Shown here one piece after another: positions 34,482 through 47,741 of a stretch of DNA of 64,000 bases (within the stretch, counting starts at the first letter, position 1; every line of letters begins with the position of its first letter). The stretch spans positions 13,424,501 to 13,488,500 of the forward strand of contig NC_080566.1 in NCBI RefSeq assembly GCF_030253575.1, read 5' to 3'. The translations under genes and the position numbers were made by a program. Origin of the DNA: Rhododendron vialii. Taxonomy: Eukaryota; Streptophyta; Magnoliopsida; Ericales; Ericaceae. The notes below the pieces were generated by a model. The model was not told the origin of the DNA. It was given only the letters and a program-made list of their open reading frames with translations, and did not search any database.

Positions 34482-36829
34482 AAAATCCTTTGGCGTTGCC
34501 CTATAGATAATGAAAAAATTCACGCCCACCGGCTCTCAAAGCGGGGGGATAATTAGAGGAAGGAGGTGTTGTAACTAACTATGTGGAGGGATATGATAGA
34601 TTGAAGCTGCTGGTTTCCCCAGCTTGGGTTTTGACCTCGTTGCTTTGTTTATTGTTCTTTTGTATGTATTTCTCAAGTGAGATTGTATCAGAATCTTTCA
34701 CATTTGGCACAATTGGAAAAGTTCCCTCTGTATCTGAGCATTTATTTGTATATTAGTAACCATTATTGGTGGTTTAGGCGTTTGATCCTCTTATCCGGAA
34801 GCACAATGCTAGCACATAGATTTGGAAGCACAGATCCGGTAAGTGGGTCTTATTTTTGGGATGGAGCCACATGTCTCGGATGATTCTTGACATATTTGTA
34901 TACACGTTTGCGCATCAAAATTTAAATCGAAACAGAAAACACCTTTGGCAATCAAAACTAAATTCAAAATCACATTCAACATCACTTACCCAACAAGGAA
35001 GACCAACAAAACACGGAAATCAAAGAAAACCGTTGGTAGAAACACATCTCTCTCCATTGGTATTTATAGAATGCATCGATCATAATGGGGTCGAATTTAA
35101 GGCAACACCTCAATGGTGTTGTGGTTGATTGTAGTTGCATTTACCCCATGGTTGAACATGGTTGCATTAAAATGAAACGTCAAAGTCTCCTTCAACTCCA
35201 ACCCTCTCAAGGATAGCGACATCATACACAAAACCAATAGTACCCCCGGCTAGAAAATAAATAAATAAAAATAAGAATACTGAAGAGTGGAGAGAACACA
35301 GGGAAAAAGTATTAAAGTCTGGAAAGGCATATTAGGAATCCTAAAAAATGCGTGAAATGACGTGGATGCCTATGGAAATAGGTGACGTGTACCAAATTGA
35401 GGGACTTGATTGGAAAAATTGGACAAAGTTGTCCTATGATTTTCATGTTCATATATAGCCATCAAGGTGATGGATTAATCTGCTTTCACTGGTGATTGGA
35501 ATCACCAAAGAACCGAAAAACACACATGGCACCTGTTTGGTGATCGCATTGGCGTTTCTTCACTTTCCCCCATAAATGTCTTTGCTTCCGTTATCTTTTG
35601 GAAGGAATCTAACGGAAGTGGTGAAGTGGAGTTTGATCCGAGGCGTAGGGTTTAGAGTGTGACATTTTGAAAAATAAGGGTCTTCAATGCAAGAGTTGTT
35701 TGTAATGCTCTCTTACATGATATGGATCCCAAAGTTTCATACCATGTGAGAGAACCATTAAAAAATAACCATTGCATTGAAAGTTTTCTCCTAAGTGACA
35801 ATGGAGTCAAAGTTCATGGTAGAGAGTGAAATTGACTTGTATTATTTAGGAAAGAACGAACATAAATGAGTCAAGCAAGTAGTTGAAGCTTGGTTTGATA
35901 ACTTAACGAGTTTTAAAATATATATTTTAGCTTAGCTTATTATGGAGACAAATCGATCTCAAACGGGCTTTAATCAAGCCAAACATGAATTGATATCAAG
36001 TAGTTTGAATTTTTTATACATAATAAGCTGAACAAGCCGAGTACTAGCTTGTTCAAGGTTGGCTTGAAATATATTACCGAACTTTAAAACTATGTTCAAG
36101 CTTGGTTTATTTATGTAACAAAAGAATCTTGAACAAGCTTTTAACGAACGAATACAAACTCAAACTTGAGTAGCTTGGTTCGTTTAACCGCCCGAGCTAG
36201 AAACATCTGGTGGTATCTCTGGTGATCTTATTTAGGGTTCCACCCTAATAACCTGGTTAAGGATGGATGAACCAAGTACTAAAGACTCTTTAACCAAGGC
36301 AACTGCACCACCAGCCCATCCGCCCCAAGAGCTCCATTATCACGACTAACTTTTACAAGTTCTTCGAATTCTGGGCAGCATAATTACAAGAAAAGATACA
36401 CAAAAGAAATGAGATACACAGGAAATTTTAACTAACAATTCATAGCGCGTGATGAAATGAAATAGGAGTAAAGGTGATGATTCATTATTGCCCAACTTCG
36501 TTGTCACAAAATAGCAAAGCATAAGTTATTCCTTATTGTGGTGAAGAGGTTCTTAAAGAGCATTTTAACTACCAGCATTTGCAGCTTTCACAGTCTTGTC
36601 AAAAAAAAAAGTTGTTCATAAAGGCATCCAAACCAGACATCCAGGAAAATTTCCTTTCCCTAACATGATCCAAAGCCAACCTATAATACCCCCCCGGAAT
36701 ACAGATTTAGTTATACGATTTACTGAACTGACAGTGACTTGCTTGCGAGTCCTGCGATAAAACTCAACGCTTCTGGAACTGAACTGAAGTCCTACATAGT
36801 TTTGATTCATTTAATCCTAAAATAAAAGG
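34482..36829. other. Intergenic between convergent PP2C and GPN1, no gene
   Basis: Begins with the PP2C 3' UTR. Frames are short and lack family motifs. At about 35870-36190 there is another degenerate 'aacaagccgagtactagctt'-type repeat related to the AGCTCG-rich family. The last part includes the GPN1 3' UTR. Confidence 0.45.
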
Positions 36830-39800
36830 TCAAAATCGAAAACTGGCAACCTCTTCATCTTCATCCTCATCCTCATCTATACCATAATCTTCTTCCTCTG
36901 TCAACCTCTCATCATCGTCTTCTTCGTCTTCCACTTCGCCATCTTCCTCCATCATGGCCTTGCTACTGGTTTCTCTGTCCTTCAAACCGGTGCTCAAGAC
37001 CACAGTCTCCCCCCTCGACTTCTCCATATCTTTCCTCAGCTTTTCCATGTTCTCTCGTCTCCGCTCTTCCTCCAAACGCTGCTTCTCTGACCATCTCTTG
37101 TCAAGATCAGCCCTACAATATCAAACAGTTACAACACAACGGTATTTGATCACGTATTCAGAAACATAAATGTCGTTAGTGGGAAACAATTCATTAAAAC
37201 GCCTTTCAGGGACAATTACATAAAAAAAATAAAAAATTAACCATATTAAAAGTGAACATTTATTGCTCAACATGGCTTCACCCTACACTTGAGGAAAATA
37301 GTAGGAAAAAGTATCGAGTGCAGGCTATACTTGTATGTGTCCATGTACTCTTCTGCACTTGCTTCAATGGCCTTGAAGAAAGCATCCATTCCTGCCCCAG
37401 AAACGGCTGACACTCCTACGGATCTTAGATTCTTATAGAACTCCTCCAGTGCAAGAGAGAGGCTTCTAGTAAGGGTTGATGAGTATGACTGATCTGAATC
37501 TAGCGCCGCATGAAATACCTCAAAATCTTCCATCCACTGCATCGCAGGCAAAGTAATAATACATAGGCAAACAGAGAACGAAGGAACTAAAGGAATCCAC
37601 CAAAAATGAGGGAGAGAGAAAGCCACATGCACAGTACCGAAGCACGTTCAACTTCACTTTGAAGCATCAGTTCCGATAGTCGTTTTGTTGAAAAAAAATT
37701 TAAAAATTCGGAACAAAATACAAATAAAGAAACTCGGGACTCATCCACATTATTACTAGGTATGGCACTGGGCAGCATTTCTGATTCTGATATGAAGAAA
37801 AATAATGATCTCCATATACTTATTGCATGTCTTTTATTTAGAGATTATAAAACTTCTGCCTCCGTCCAGTGCATACCAAATATCTCAAAATGTGCATCCT
37901 TTGGGCTGTAATCACGAGGGAAGTAGATTTAACCAACATTGAGACTGAGCATGGTACCATCATATTATGGAATGTTTCGTCATTACGTCTCCACAACCAT
38001 TTGACATACATTATTGAACAGTTTAAGAGAATGTATGGCATCCACAAATGGAGCAGCAACTACCAGGAATTCTAAATTTTCAACGTATTGCATGGCAGTA
38101 AGGAATTGAAATGGATAATGCTTTATCCAGCTAAAAGGTGTCTAATGGTATTGTTCATCAGCCACTATTACATCTACATTTAAGTTCCCGTGAATCCTGG
38201 CCTATTGGCTTTCTGCCTTCCACGTAACCTTGTAGTGCTTGCAACTTGCTTTCACAGTTATGGGTCTTCATTCTTCAATTCACAAGACCAACTATTTCAC
38301 ATGTTGCTATTCAAATTTCAACCACATTTAGCATCATATAAAGCAGGCTATCAAAGAATTAGTCAGTTCCTACTTTCTCATATGTCATCACCCATCAGCC
38401 TCTTTGGCTTCAATAAATCCATTCATTGATACCTTCAACTTCTCACCAAGATATTGATCTTTGATGGAGGGTTTTCAGCCTTTGACAAACAGAATAACCG
38501 AGCATAACTCAGCCTAGAAGGCCAGTACACATTCAATTTCCCCATCCTATCCTCAAGTCATGCTATTCATGTCACAAACACACATACTACTCCCCTTTCC
38601 TCATACACTACTCCTTTCAATCCACATACTCTCCGAATTGACATTTTGCCATCTAGAAGGATATTTTGTTTTCTTGGAACCCAAACATCCTTCTAATTAA
38701 CCAAGCGTGGCCTTATAGGCACATGAGAAAATCTAACTTTTGAAGTCACATAGTGACAGTATCATATATAGCAGGAACCGTAAATATCCATGTTCCATGT
38801 ATCCATCCATCATCGGAGTTATTACGTAACCGAGTGACCATGGAACATTAGCCAGACCAATACAAGACTTCAAAGGAGATTAATTAGTTGGAATTGGGAT
38901 TTTAAGAGAGCCGGCTTGACTTTTTGCATCAATGCATGTATCGCCAATGAATCACGATTACAACTCTCTGATCTTTTACCAAATATGCTATTTGAATAAG
39001 TGAAAAAAGATTAGAATACCAGAATGTGTACCTAACAGCTCAAGTGAAAGAGAATGCAAACTACCATAACTGAAAAAATTATACACATCAGACACGTAGT
39101 CAGGCAAAACGGTACCTCTAAAGCAAATTGGTGCTGAGCCACATCAGTCTTGTTGAATGCCAACACCAAAGGCAATCGCGTCTTGTAAAGGATGCTACAA
39201 GCATAAAGCATATTGCTCATAAAAGTTTGCGGACTGGCAGAACGGGGCGTATCGACTACGTACGTAACTATGGTGGGAAAGGTCGAAGCAAAGGCCTCTG
39301 TTATTATTGCTCCAGAAGCAGACCAGGTGAAGATCTCAATCTGACCAGGAGTGTCAACAAAAACATAATCAAGTTGATCTGCCCGTTTCTCAATGACTGA
39401 GATGACCTGAAATGTACATTACTAACAATTAGTATACATTGACGAGGCAATGAAAGTATGACAAGGACACATTTGCGCAAATCTTGATCACCAGAAATGA
39501 TGAAGTACAAACTAATCTTCATAAGTTAGCACAACTCTTTCCTGTCTTAACTAGTAATTTGTTCTAAAAAGTGCAAACAAGTTAAGCATTCTTGTCCCGT
39601 TTTCAATCAGCAATTCGACCTATCATAAAACCACAGTAGGACTGCCTTAGATTTTAACATACGTAGAAACAGAACACAACCAATTCAAACAGCAATTTTC
39701 AAGCTAGAAACTTCTCGAACAAAAGTTTTACCTCGTCAAACTTCGTAGCAAACAAGTTTAGTGACGTCAGAATTCCACCATTCGGACCAAGGTTAAATTG

Positions 39801-40335
39801 CTTCATCACTTCCTTGTATTTTACAGTGTCTCTTATATCGATGTTGGCACCAAACGGGAGGGTAAGAACAGCAGGGTCGAGGTTCATTACATAGCCCCTG
39901 ATATTCGAAGCTTGGGTATGACACACCAGACGATTTAAGAATGTTGTTTTTCCACTCCCTAAGAAACATGACGTAGTACTCAGACCATTATAACCCACTT
40001 AGAAAACTTAGACAAGTTGTATCGCTATACCAGAAATACACAATACCTGCCATTCCAACCACTATAATAATAACTGGCTTTCTTTTGAAACTGCATGATG
40101 AATTCCCGATGCCCAAATTCTCCATTGACTTGGAAATATCGTCTTTCTTTTCACCAACCAAAAATCACCAAAATGATGTCAGTCACAAAAATAGGGGACA
40201 TAATAGAGGGTTTTGGAGCAAGGGTGAGTTGCTTACTGCAGTGCTGGATGATCCCCCGGAATCCATTTGCATAGTTGACGCAGCTTCCTCGGGGGTTTTC
40301 GAGTTCTTATTAACGGTATCAGAATCAATATCCAT
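36830..40335 (-). CDS. GPN1: GPN-loop GTPase 1 (XAB1/QQT2-like), 6 exons
   Basis: Exons on the minus strand are 40335-40237, 40128-40047, 39958-39732, 39406-39116, 37536-37331 and 37112-36830. They join in frame (1188 nt, 395 aa) with GT-AG borders. Motifs: P-loop GMAGSGKT (58-65), NLDPAV (86-91), the Gly-Pro-Asn loop in NLGPNGG (116-122), G3 DTPGQ (154-158) and G4 NKTD (221-224). A charged coiled-coil-like segment and a very acidic tail ([16 protein letters not shown]) follow. This is the GPN1 family. In animals and yeast GPN1 is a cytoplasmic GTPase, pairing with GPN3, for assembly and nuclear import of RNA polymerase II; the Arabidopsis homologue QQT2 is needed for early embryo divisions. 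Start at 40335 gives [14 protein letters not shown] 1.6-kb intron lies between exons 4 and 5. No lesions seen. Confidence 0.93.
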
Positions 40336-40656
40336 TTAAAGCGACGGTTTTTGCGTGTTGCGTTCAGTCCTTGGATACCTAAACAACGGAATATGTTTGG
40401 AACACTTTAGACAACACGCACAAACCCTAAACCTAAAAGGTATTAAAAAAAGATGATAATGCTAATTTGTTGTTCCCTTTTTTCTTTTATTTTTTTGCTG
40501 AAGCGAGAAGAAATAAAAAGATCACAACGAGACAATGATGAAATCAAACTGCCAAGCCTAACAACCTTCAATGAATGTTAAAAAAATAAAAGTTTGCGGC
40601 AGAATCAAACAGTGGAACTCTCAGTTTCAATGAGATCTACGAAGAGGAACTCTCAG

Positions 40657-41483
40657 TTTCAATTCCAGGTCTTCCCTTCCACTTCACCTCAACCCTGCTT
40701 TCAACAACTACAGACACGCCACTGATCTCACAAAGAGAGAGAGAGAGAGAGTAACTGCAATTCTCGGACGGAGAGAGAGACAGAGAGTATGTTGAAGATG
40801 TTGGAGTCGTGTTACAGGCCGCTAGAGCGGTGCTTCGGTGGCGGCGGCGACGGAGACGGACTTCCTTGGCACATGGACTTGAAGCCGCACGCCTCCGGCG
40901 ACTACTCGATCGCGGTAGTTCAAGCTAATTCTTCGCTGGAGGACCAGGGGCAGGTGTTCACCTCCCCTTCCGCCACCTACGTCGGCGTTTACGACGGCCC
41001 CAAGGCGTCTCGGTTCATCAACTCCCACCTCTTCCCTTACCTCCACACAGTAACCACCGAACCCTAATTTCCTCCTCAATTTTCCGTTACAATGATTATA
41101 TGTATATCTTGTATGGTTGTTCACTGTGTTATACCGCCATCAATTCTTTCAACTTTGGATGCAATTTCCCATAGAAAGTCCTTTTTTTTTTAATAGCTCA
41201 GGAGTCCGGCGCTTACGTGTACGAACTAATCGAACTCCGCTAGCGGAGCCCTAATTAAAGCCTGCAAACGAACCAAGAACCAAGCTTCACGTGAGCAGTT
41301 CTTGGCTCGGCTCATTTAGTAATTAAATTGAGCTCAAGTTTTTAGCTCGTTTACTAAACGATTCAAGCTCAATACTTTAAAGCTTGGCTTATGTCGCAAA
41401 AGATTGGCTTGTTTGTGTAGGCTCAGTTGGTTTAAAGAGACTTATTAAGTAAATTAGTCTGACTTGGCTCGTTAAGGGCATCC
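40657..41483 (+). pseudogene. PP2C duplicate, exon 1 piece
   Basis: Copy of 29763-30558 (5' UTR, exon 1 and start of intron 1). The frame starts [18 protein letters not shown] 9-bp deletion turns the metal-binding DGHGGPEAS into DGPKAS. The exon end reads ccacacagtaacc instead of ccacagtaacc, two extra bases at the splice donor. Similarity stops at 'gttaagggc' (about 41483), where unrelated sequence begins. The matching exon 2 lies 12 kb away on the other strand. It cannot make an active phosphatase. Confidence 0.88.
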
Positions 41484-41536
41484 GCACAGGACTCTTTAAA
41501 TTTTTGACCAAGTTATACTTTATCAAATGGCAAAGT

Positions 41537-42476
41537 CTTATCTTTCGAAAGCCGTTCTTTCTTCCTTTGTGGGAAATTCAAAACAACATGTGTTTACTAG
41601 AGTAAAAGTCGTTTATTAAACATACTCATACTTCCATTAGCAAAATAAGTTTGTTAATTATCATGCATTCCAAACATTATAAGTGATAGATAACCTTATA
41701 TACTTAGAGAAAGCGATTAAGGATATTCTATATTATACTTTCAACTAGAGAGTAAGGGCATTCTACTTATACTTAGAGATAATGAGAACGAAAAATATCT
41801 ACCGTTCTTCTTGGCAGTAGGGCGGCTACGGAAAATGAGTTGATGATCGGGCTGAGTGACTTCCTACGGTAAGCTTCAGGTGGCTTCGAAAGAGAAAGGT
41901 TTCTCTCGAAACTAGATCTTGGCTAAGCTACTAAACTTTTTGGATCGAAAGGGTGGTCGAGTAGCTGTTTAGTGGCGGCTTAGGATGAGTTTCTTGAATA
42001 ACTCAAGAAGAAACTCAAGAACACCAAGAACAAGGAAGAACAAAGTAAGAATACAAGATTTCTAGAGAGAGAAGTTGTAAGGTTTCAAGGTGTGAGTTGA
42101 ATGGTAAGTGAGAGGTTCTATTTATAGCAAAACTAAATTCTATTACCCAATGAATAAAATTTTCCCTAATAATTATTGTCCAATGGTTAAAAGGGCAATT
42201 ATGATAGGTATGGTATTGTCTTGTCCTAAGAAAGCTTTCTTGCAAGAAAGGATAAAATGATATTTAGGCTAAAGAGTAGTCTTCCCATGTCTAGTCAATC
42301 TTAGGTCTAGGTTGGAAGCAAATCTAGGATATTAAGGCTAGGATTGTGTGCTTGAAAAATACTAGAAATAGGTTGTCACATTGTACTTAGGCTTGAGTGT
42401 GAAGATGGTAAAAGAGATAGCTTGCTTGAGTGACCAAACACATGCACACACTTCACTCTTTCTCTCACTCTCTCGG

Positions 42477-42514
<38 letters not shown>

Positions 42515-43428
42515 ACTACATATATATATATATATGTAGTATAACCATATATGTGTACTTAGAGAATCTAGAAAAGTAACTTTGGTGGGTAATTTTAGAG
42601 TTAGGGCTATAAGTCTTAGGTTTGTATGTATGGCAAGGCTAAAGTTGCTTCTTTTAGAACCAAAATAATGACTTCTTTTGGTATGACTTGTCTTATCAAA
42701 TATATATACACTTTGGTAAGTATAGTTGCTATTATCCAAGAGATAATATTTTTCCTAGCATTTACTAACCAAGGGATAATGATGATAGGTATGACTTTAA
42801 TATGTCTAATCAAATCTAAGTTCTCATTATGGCAAGTTCTTCTCCTATTACTCAAAGGACAAAAATTACCCTAACAACTATTGTTCAATGGGCAAAGAGG
42901 AAAATGATGGGAATGAATATATTCTTGGAAGGAATATTCTTTTGAAAGTGACCTTTCAATTGAGAGAAAGGACAAAGCACTTTCTAGGAAAGTGACTTGA
43001 CCAAGTAAGCATGATGATGACCTTCCTAAGCCTAGAAGGTTCATAAGGGTTGGAGGGGTTCATAAGGCTCAAAGATGGTCAAAAAGGTCCATCTAAAGTT
43101 AGGAGAATGTAACTAGGTTAAATGGTAATTAGGTTTCTCTGGTTGGAAACTAATTCTACTAGCCAAGTAGGATTTCTAGTCAAGAAATGTAATTTAAAGA
43201 TTTTATTTAACTCGCTAGAAAAATATACAAGTGCTTTTATAAGAATACTTGTCTTTAGAAAATGACTAAATTATTCGGTGCGAAAAGATAAAATTTTGTA
43301 AGTCTCAAATCTAATTATGACAGATTATTAAAGTTAAAAGAAAATTTTAAGAGCAAAAATTCAAGTAATTAAAATAAAATTTAAATATATAACGAAAGTT
43401 TTGTTTACCAAAAATCAGGGTCGTTACA
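41537..43428 (-). mobile_element. 5' part of a split solo LTR
   Basis: Reverse complement of the 5' portion of the LTR at 9079-11910 (about 9079-10693). It starts TGTAACGACC at 43428, with the same TATA region (about 42117-42127) and the same (TC)n/(AT)n tract. It breaks off at 'agataagacttt' (about 41537). The flank at 43429-43433 (TTACA, i.e. TGTAA on the minus strand) equals the flank after the 3' part at 56731-56735. Confidence 0.88.
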
Positions 43429-43433
43429 TTACA

Positions 43434-44467
43434 AGCTTCACAACAATAAGATTCAGTAAAGCAAAAAAAAAATTGTATATATTCTTGTGGAGTTGATGGA
43501 CAGAAACAACATATGTTAAGTTCCTCTTGTGGTCAAGAATTTCATTAAACGGCAAGGTTTTGTACATAGGAAACTAATTAAGTGGGAAAAATAGAATCTC
43601 CTCTTCTCCCACAAACAAAGATCCCCAAACCTTTCATAGCTTTTCGAAGGAAGCGATACTAACTATAGAATACATACGGATTTCTATACAAAAAATTACG
43701 AGATGGGATACGTTCGAAGGGTATGATAACATATGCTATAGAGTAATTTTGTAGAGACTATGGGAGTTGTGTCTTGGGTTAAAAAACCAACAGATAAATG
43801 AATAACTTTAACCGAGCTAAGCACATAGGCATAAAAAATTGGTGAAGTTCATATTATATTCCCATGGAGTATGGATAAAGAAATACCCCTAGGTTTAAGA
43901 AATAAAAAATAATGCAAACACATTCCTCAAGCATGACACGACAAAAAAAGAGAGTTTAAATACAGCCCCTCTCACAAAAACTAAGAAAATAGCCCTACAA
44001 TTCATCCAAAAAGAGAGTTCCAGAGTTTGGTTGGAGAGTCAACTATCTCTGGCGATGAGTTTGCCCATGTGATAATATTTTATAACATGTGTGTGCTAAT
44101 CTAATTTGGCAGCTAAACAACCACTAAAATGGGCTAGAAAGGTATGAACTTAGCTATGCAAATTATTTGAATGTTCTATATGAAAGCTAGCTTCAAAATC
44201 AAAATTAAAATTGCAAGCCAGAAGGCTGATTAGAAATACAGAATTCTCATCTATGAATACACCATTAGTTACAATAACATATGAATCACAAAGGCAAGGG
44301 AAAGGCAACACAAGAAGATCAAGCATACGATAATTGTGAGAATGTCGTCCTCGTGTCAAGGAAAATATTAGTACATTTTAGAGCCAAGTTCACTAACGCT
44401 TTGTTTGTGTTTGGGAAAATATTTTTCCGGGGATTGACCATGGGGTAGGTATAAAACAAAAGGAAAC
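43434..44467. other. Gene-free spacer
   Basis: A/T-rich. I saw no domain-bearing frame, element end or repeat match in this stretch. Confidence 0.4.
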
Positions 44468-44790
44468 ACAAAAACCTTTTTTTTTTTTGATCGGCACAAT
44501 TTTTTTTATTAATCCACGAACCGAAGGTACAAAGATTAATAGGAAACGGGAAAAAGACATCACAATCATCGACCTACATCCCAACTATGTTGGCACCTAG
44601 ATCGCGGATAATCATATGCCACCTGTCACCCAAGAAAGGAAAGTTGGCAAGAAGCCAACCACCAGAAAAAGATCGAAAAACCAGCAGAACATATAAACCC
44701 CAAAATAGACAGGGGAACGCAAAACAAACCAACATCAGTCCATATTGCCAGATACAATTTGAAAATTTGAGAATTGATCATTGTTGATGA
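44468..44790 (-). repeat. LINE/SINE 3'-end fragment
   Basis: A poly-T run at about 44478-44489 is followed on plus by 'gatcggcacaattttt' and 'attaatccacgaaccgaagg'. On the minus strand this is a 3' end (...ggttcgtggattaat, then an A tail), similar in style to the element at 12373. There is no reverse-transcriptase domain and no verified target duplication. Confidence 0.5.
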
Positions 44791-45058
44791 CTTTGTGAAC
44801 TTCAAAACCTCATCCAATCCAGGTGCTTTATTGGAATATTGGACGGCAACCTCATCAAATATTCAGTAAACACATGATATAGCAGGAATGACACTTGCAA
44901 AAACTATCCATCAATCTTCATACATCAGCGACACCATGGATGAGTATTACCTTTGGGCATGAAACTCATAAATCACAGTACCGGACTACATGATCAGAGG
45001 GAGAGAGCAGTATCAAAGAACAAGAGTTCCAATCTTCTACCGCCAAACACACAACAGG

Positions 45059-45638
45059 TGATGTAGAACACGTGGAGGCCCAATTTCATGATCAATTAGA
45101 CCGGTCGAAGCCTCGGAAACCCAAATGTTGTTTAATTGCAAATTACCCAATATGGCAACTTTCGAACGAGCTCGGATCGGGCCCAAACTTGGTGGGCTGA
45201 CTTATTTTCGCGTTGCGGTCAATACGCATAACCCTAGTTGATGATCAATGGTGTTTTTGGGCCTAATTCCTTCGATTAGGCCTCAAATTGGACGTTTTTG
45301 CCGTTTTAGAAAATATTTGTTTTGTTAATAACTTTTAGCGTATAATTTATAGAAGTTGATTCTTTTTGGGAAAGTCATGTTTTTCTTTCCTTTTTCCAAT
45401 TTTATTATTTTTCCCAAATTTTGGGAATTTTCTTTTTTGAGTTAGGGTTTTGCTAGGGTTACGCCTTTTTCCTATAAAAGGGGTTCTAACCTAATGTCTA
45501 AGCAGCTTTTTATTAATAATATTCAGACTTTTGTCTTTTTCTCTTAAGGGTTCAAGAACTGTTCGTGGCTACGATCGAGTACCTATCATTCGTTTAATTA
45601 GTACGCAACTAATCTCTCTCGTGAATTCCACTGCGTCA
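45059..45638 (+). mobile_element. 580-bp solo LTR
   Basis: Starts TGATGTAGAACACG, ends CTGCGTCA, and is flanked by ACAGG on both sides (45054-45058 and 45639-45643). It carries a TATA box (cctataaaag, 45471-45480) and an A/T-rich U3-like region. No internal domain is attached. Orientation is inferred from the TATA box. The superfamily cannot be assigned from the LTR alone. Confidence 0.75.
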
Positions 45639-46009
45639 ACAGGAGAGGGGAGTAAACAGATCGTAAACACTAAAAAACCTAATTAAACGTAAACAGATGG
45701 AAAGAGCTTTCGATCGGCAATCAATTAACAGGGAATAGTGATTTACCTACATTATTTGCAAAAATATGACCAAAATCTATGAAATACCTCATATCCTGCG
45801 GCGACAAATTGAGCTTGAGAGAAAGCTTCAAATAGAAACGAGTTGCGGATAGAGATGGAAGAGTGGTGCCGTTTTCTTCCAATCATCAAGACTCCTTTGA
45901 GTACGTAGCTGGAAACTTTGGAGGAAGCTGTATCGATCTGGAGTCCAGATTGGCAGATTGTGAAGGACGTTGTGGGCAAAGATGCCCTATTAGAAATGTT
46001 GATTTTAAA

Positions 46010-46275
46010 TAAAACAAGTTCATTGTAAAAACAGCGTAGTTTTATGTCTCCAAATAAGTGTCCTATTAACCCTATCTTTTTCGAGACACTTTCAACTGTC
46101 CTATCATATTAAATTAAAATAATAAAAAATGTTAAATTCGAAACAAAGAAGTTTATTACAAAAAAATGGCGTAGTTTTATATCTCCAAATAAGTGTCCTA
46201 TTAAATCCAGTTTTTGAGGCACTTTCAACTGCCCTATCGTATTAAATTAAAATAATAAAAAATGTTAAATTTGGT
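46010..46275. repeat. Two tandem units of about 134 bp
   Basis: The sequences 'gcgtagttttatgtctccaa' and 'gcgtagttttatatctccaa' begin matching units that continue through 'aagtgtcctattaa', 'cactttcaactg' and 'aaataataaaaaatgttaaa'. The units differ by substitutions and small indels, so the duplication is not recent. Confidence 0.8.
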
Positions 46276-46794
46276 GTCTAGGCTGACTGCCGCAATTGGG
46301 AGAATCAAATGGAGCACTTTAGGAGGTGGTGCCTCGTTAATAACTTGATAAGGCAGTGTAGAAAAAATGCCATTTTGAAAGTGCCCGTAAATCCCCATTT
46401 TGTTGTACGTGTCGACAATTAGAAACGGAGGGTGTACAACCTTTTAAGCCGCTCATAAGAGCTGGCTGTAACATGGTTGGTATTATTTAGTTATTAATTA
46501 TTATCTTCTATTAGAATTTCATTATAAAGTTTATGTCACAGCATTTTTCTCGAATAAGAGAATTAGAAAAGTATCAAAATATATGCAAAAGTTGAAAAAA
46601 GTTCAAACAATACGATGAAAGTCTGAAAAAAAAATTCAGTATTTTAGTGTCTTTAAAGTCATTTTAACTGAATTTTTGTCAATTTTAGTCTATATATTTC
46701 ACACCTTTTAAATTCTTTTCGTCGAGACAATTGAGAAAACAACTAAAAAATATTCTGTAAATAAGTTCAAAAACCGAGGCCAGAGAGGGTCTAA

Positions 46795-46990
46795 TTAATC
46801 CTCCGTTCTACATGTGAAATTTTGTGTAATATTCGACTGAAAGTATAAACTATTTTTCTTCATATCTTTAAGCATTTATTTAAATAAATAATTGAGATCT
46901 TTAATTTCTTGAAAAACATAAACATATTACGCATTAAAATATATACACGATATTTCATAATGGACTAATGATTTAGAATGGAAGGAGTAT
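46795..46990. repeat. Degenerate Stowaway-like MITE
   Basis: The sequence 'aatcctccgttctacatgtg' faces 'atttagaatggaaggagta' across an A/T-rich centre of about 160 bp. Weak inverted termini of the CTCC..GTCC type. Confidence 0.4.
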
Positions 46991-47394
46991 TTGTTTTCAA
47001 TTATTTTTGGCTTTTGAAAGGACAAGTACTCATTAACGTTGCTTGTAAACAGTTTTTAAATTTTAAGCCGCTATTTATATCCATGTTTTTCTTCAGCAAT
47101 TTTTTATCAGATACCGAGCAGTCTTTTAAGGATATATAATATTTGTTTTAGTCTAGTTTTCACTGAAAAAATCAATTCATTGACATCCATAATTATAATT
47201 GTTCTATGCATTTAATTTTTTATATATAATTTTTTTCTATGATGTTAAATAAAATTAAATTTATTTTCTAAAATGGTCAGGCCATGTCATCATGTTATTC
47301 CATACTTTGGACCGCTGGAGCGGTATTTATTCTGTCTCCACATTTCTTAATTTTCTCAAGAGAAAAAGAAAAGAGCACTCAACTTTTTTTATAA

Positions 47395-47642
47395 GGTGAA
47401 ATTACACGAACATCCCCTCATCTATTCGGTTTAGACACGGACACCCCCTAATCTTTAAAAACGCCCATGGACACCCCCTCATCTTCTACCGTTACCCAAG
47501 GAGCACCCTTCCATTTGAGTACCGTTTGTTGCACGGCAAATGTCAATACTTTTGCCAAATTTTAGACAAAAATGCCCTTTAACGGCAATATATACCCAGT
47601 TGTCTTTCATACCTCATTCCTCATTCTCATTTTATATCAGAG

Positions 47643-47741
<99 letters not shown>

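Noticed and set aside
34856..35128. 90-aa plus-strand frame after PP2C
   Set aside because: No domain; it lies in A/T-rich spacer with repeat-like text.
36954..37169. Plus-strand frame over the acidic tail of GPN1
   Set aside because: Antisense shadow of the last GPN1 exon.
45752..45979. 75-aa minus-strand frame next to the 580-bp solo LTR
   Set aside because: It could be a first exon, but no continuing exon or family match was found.
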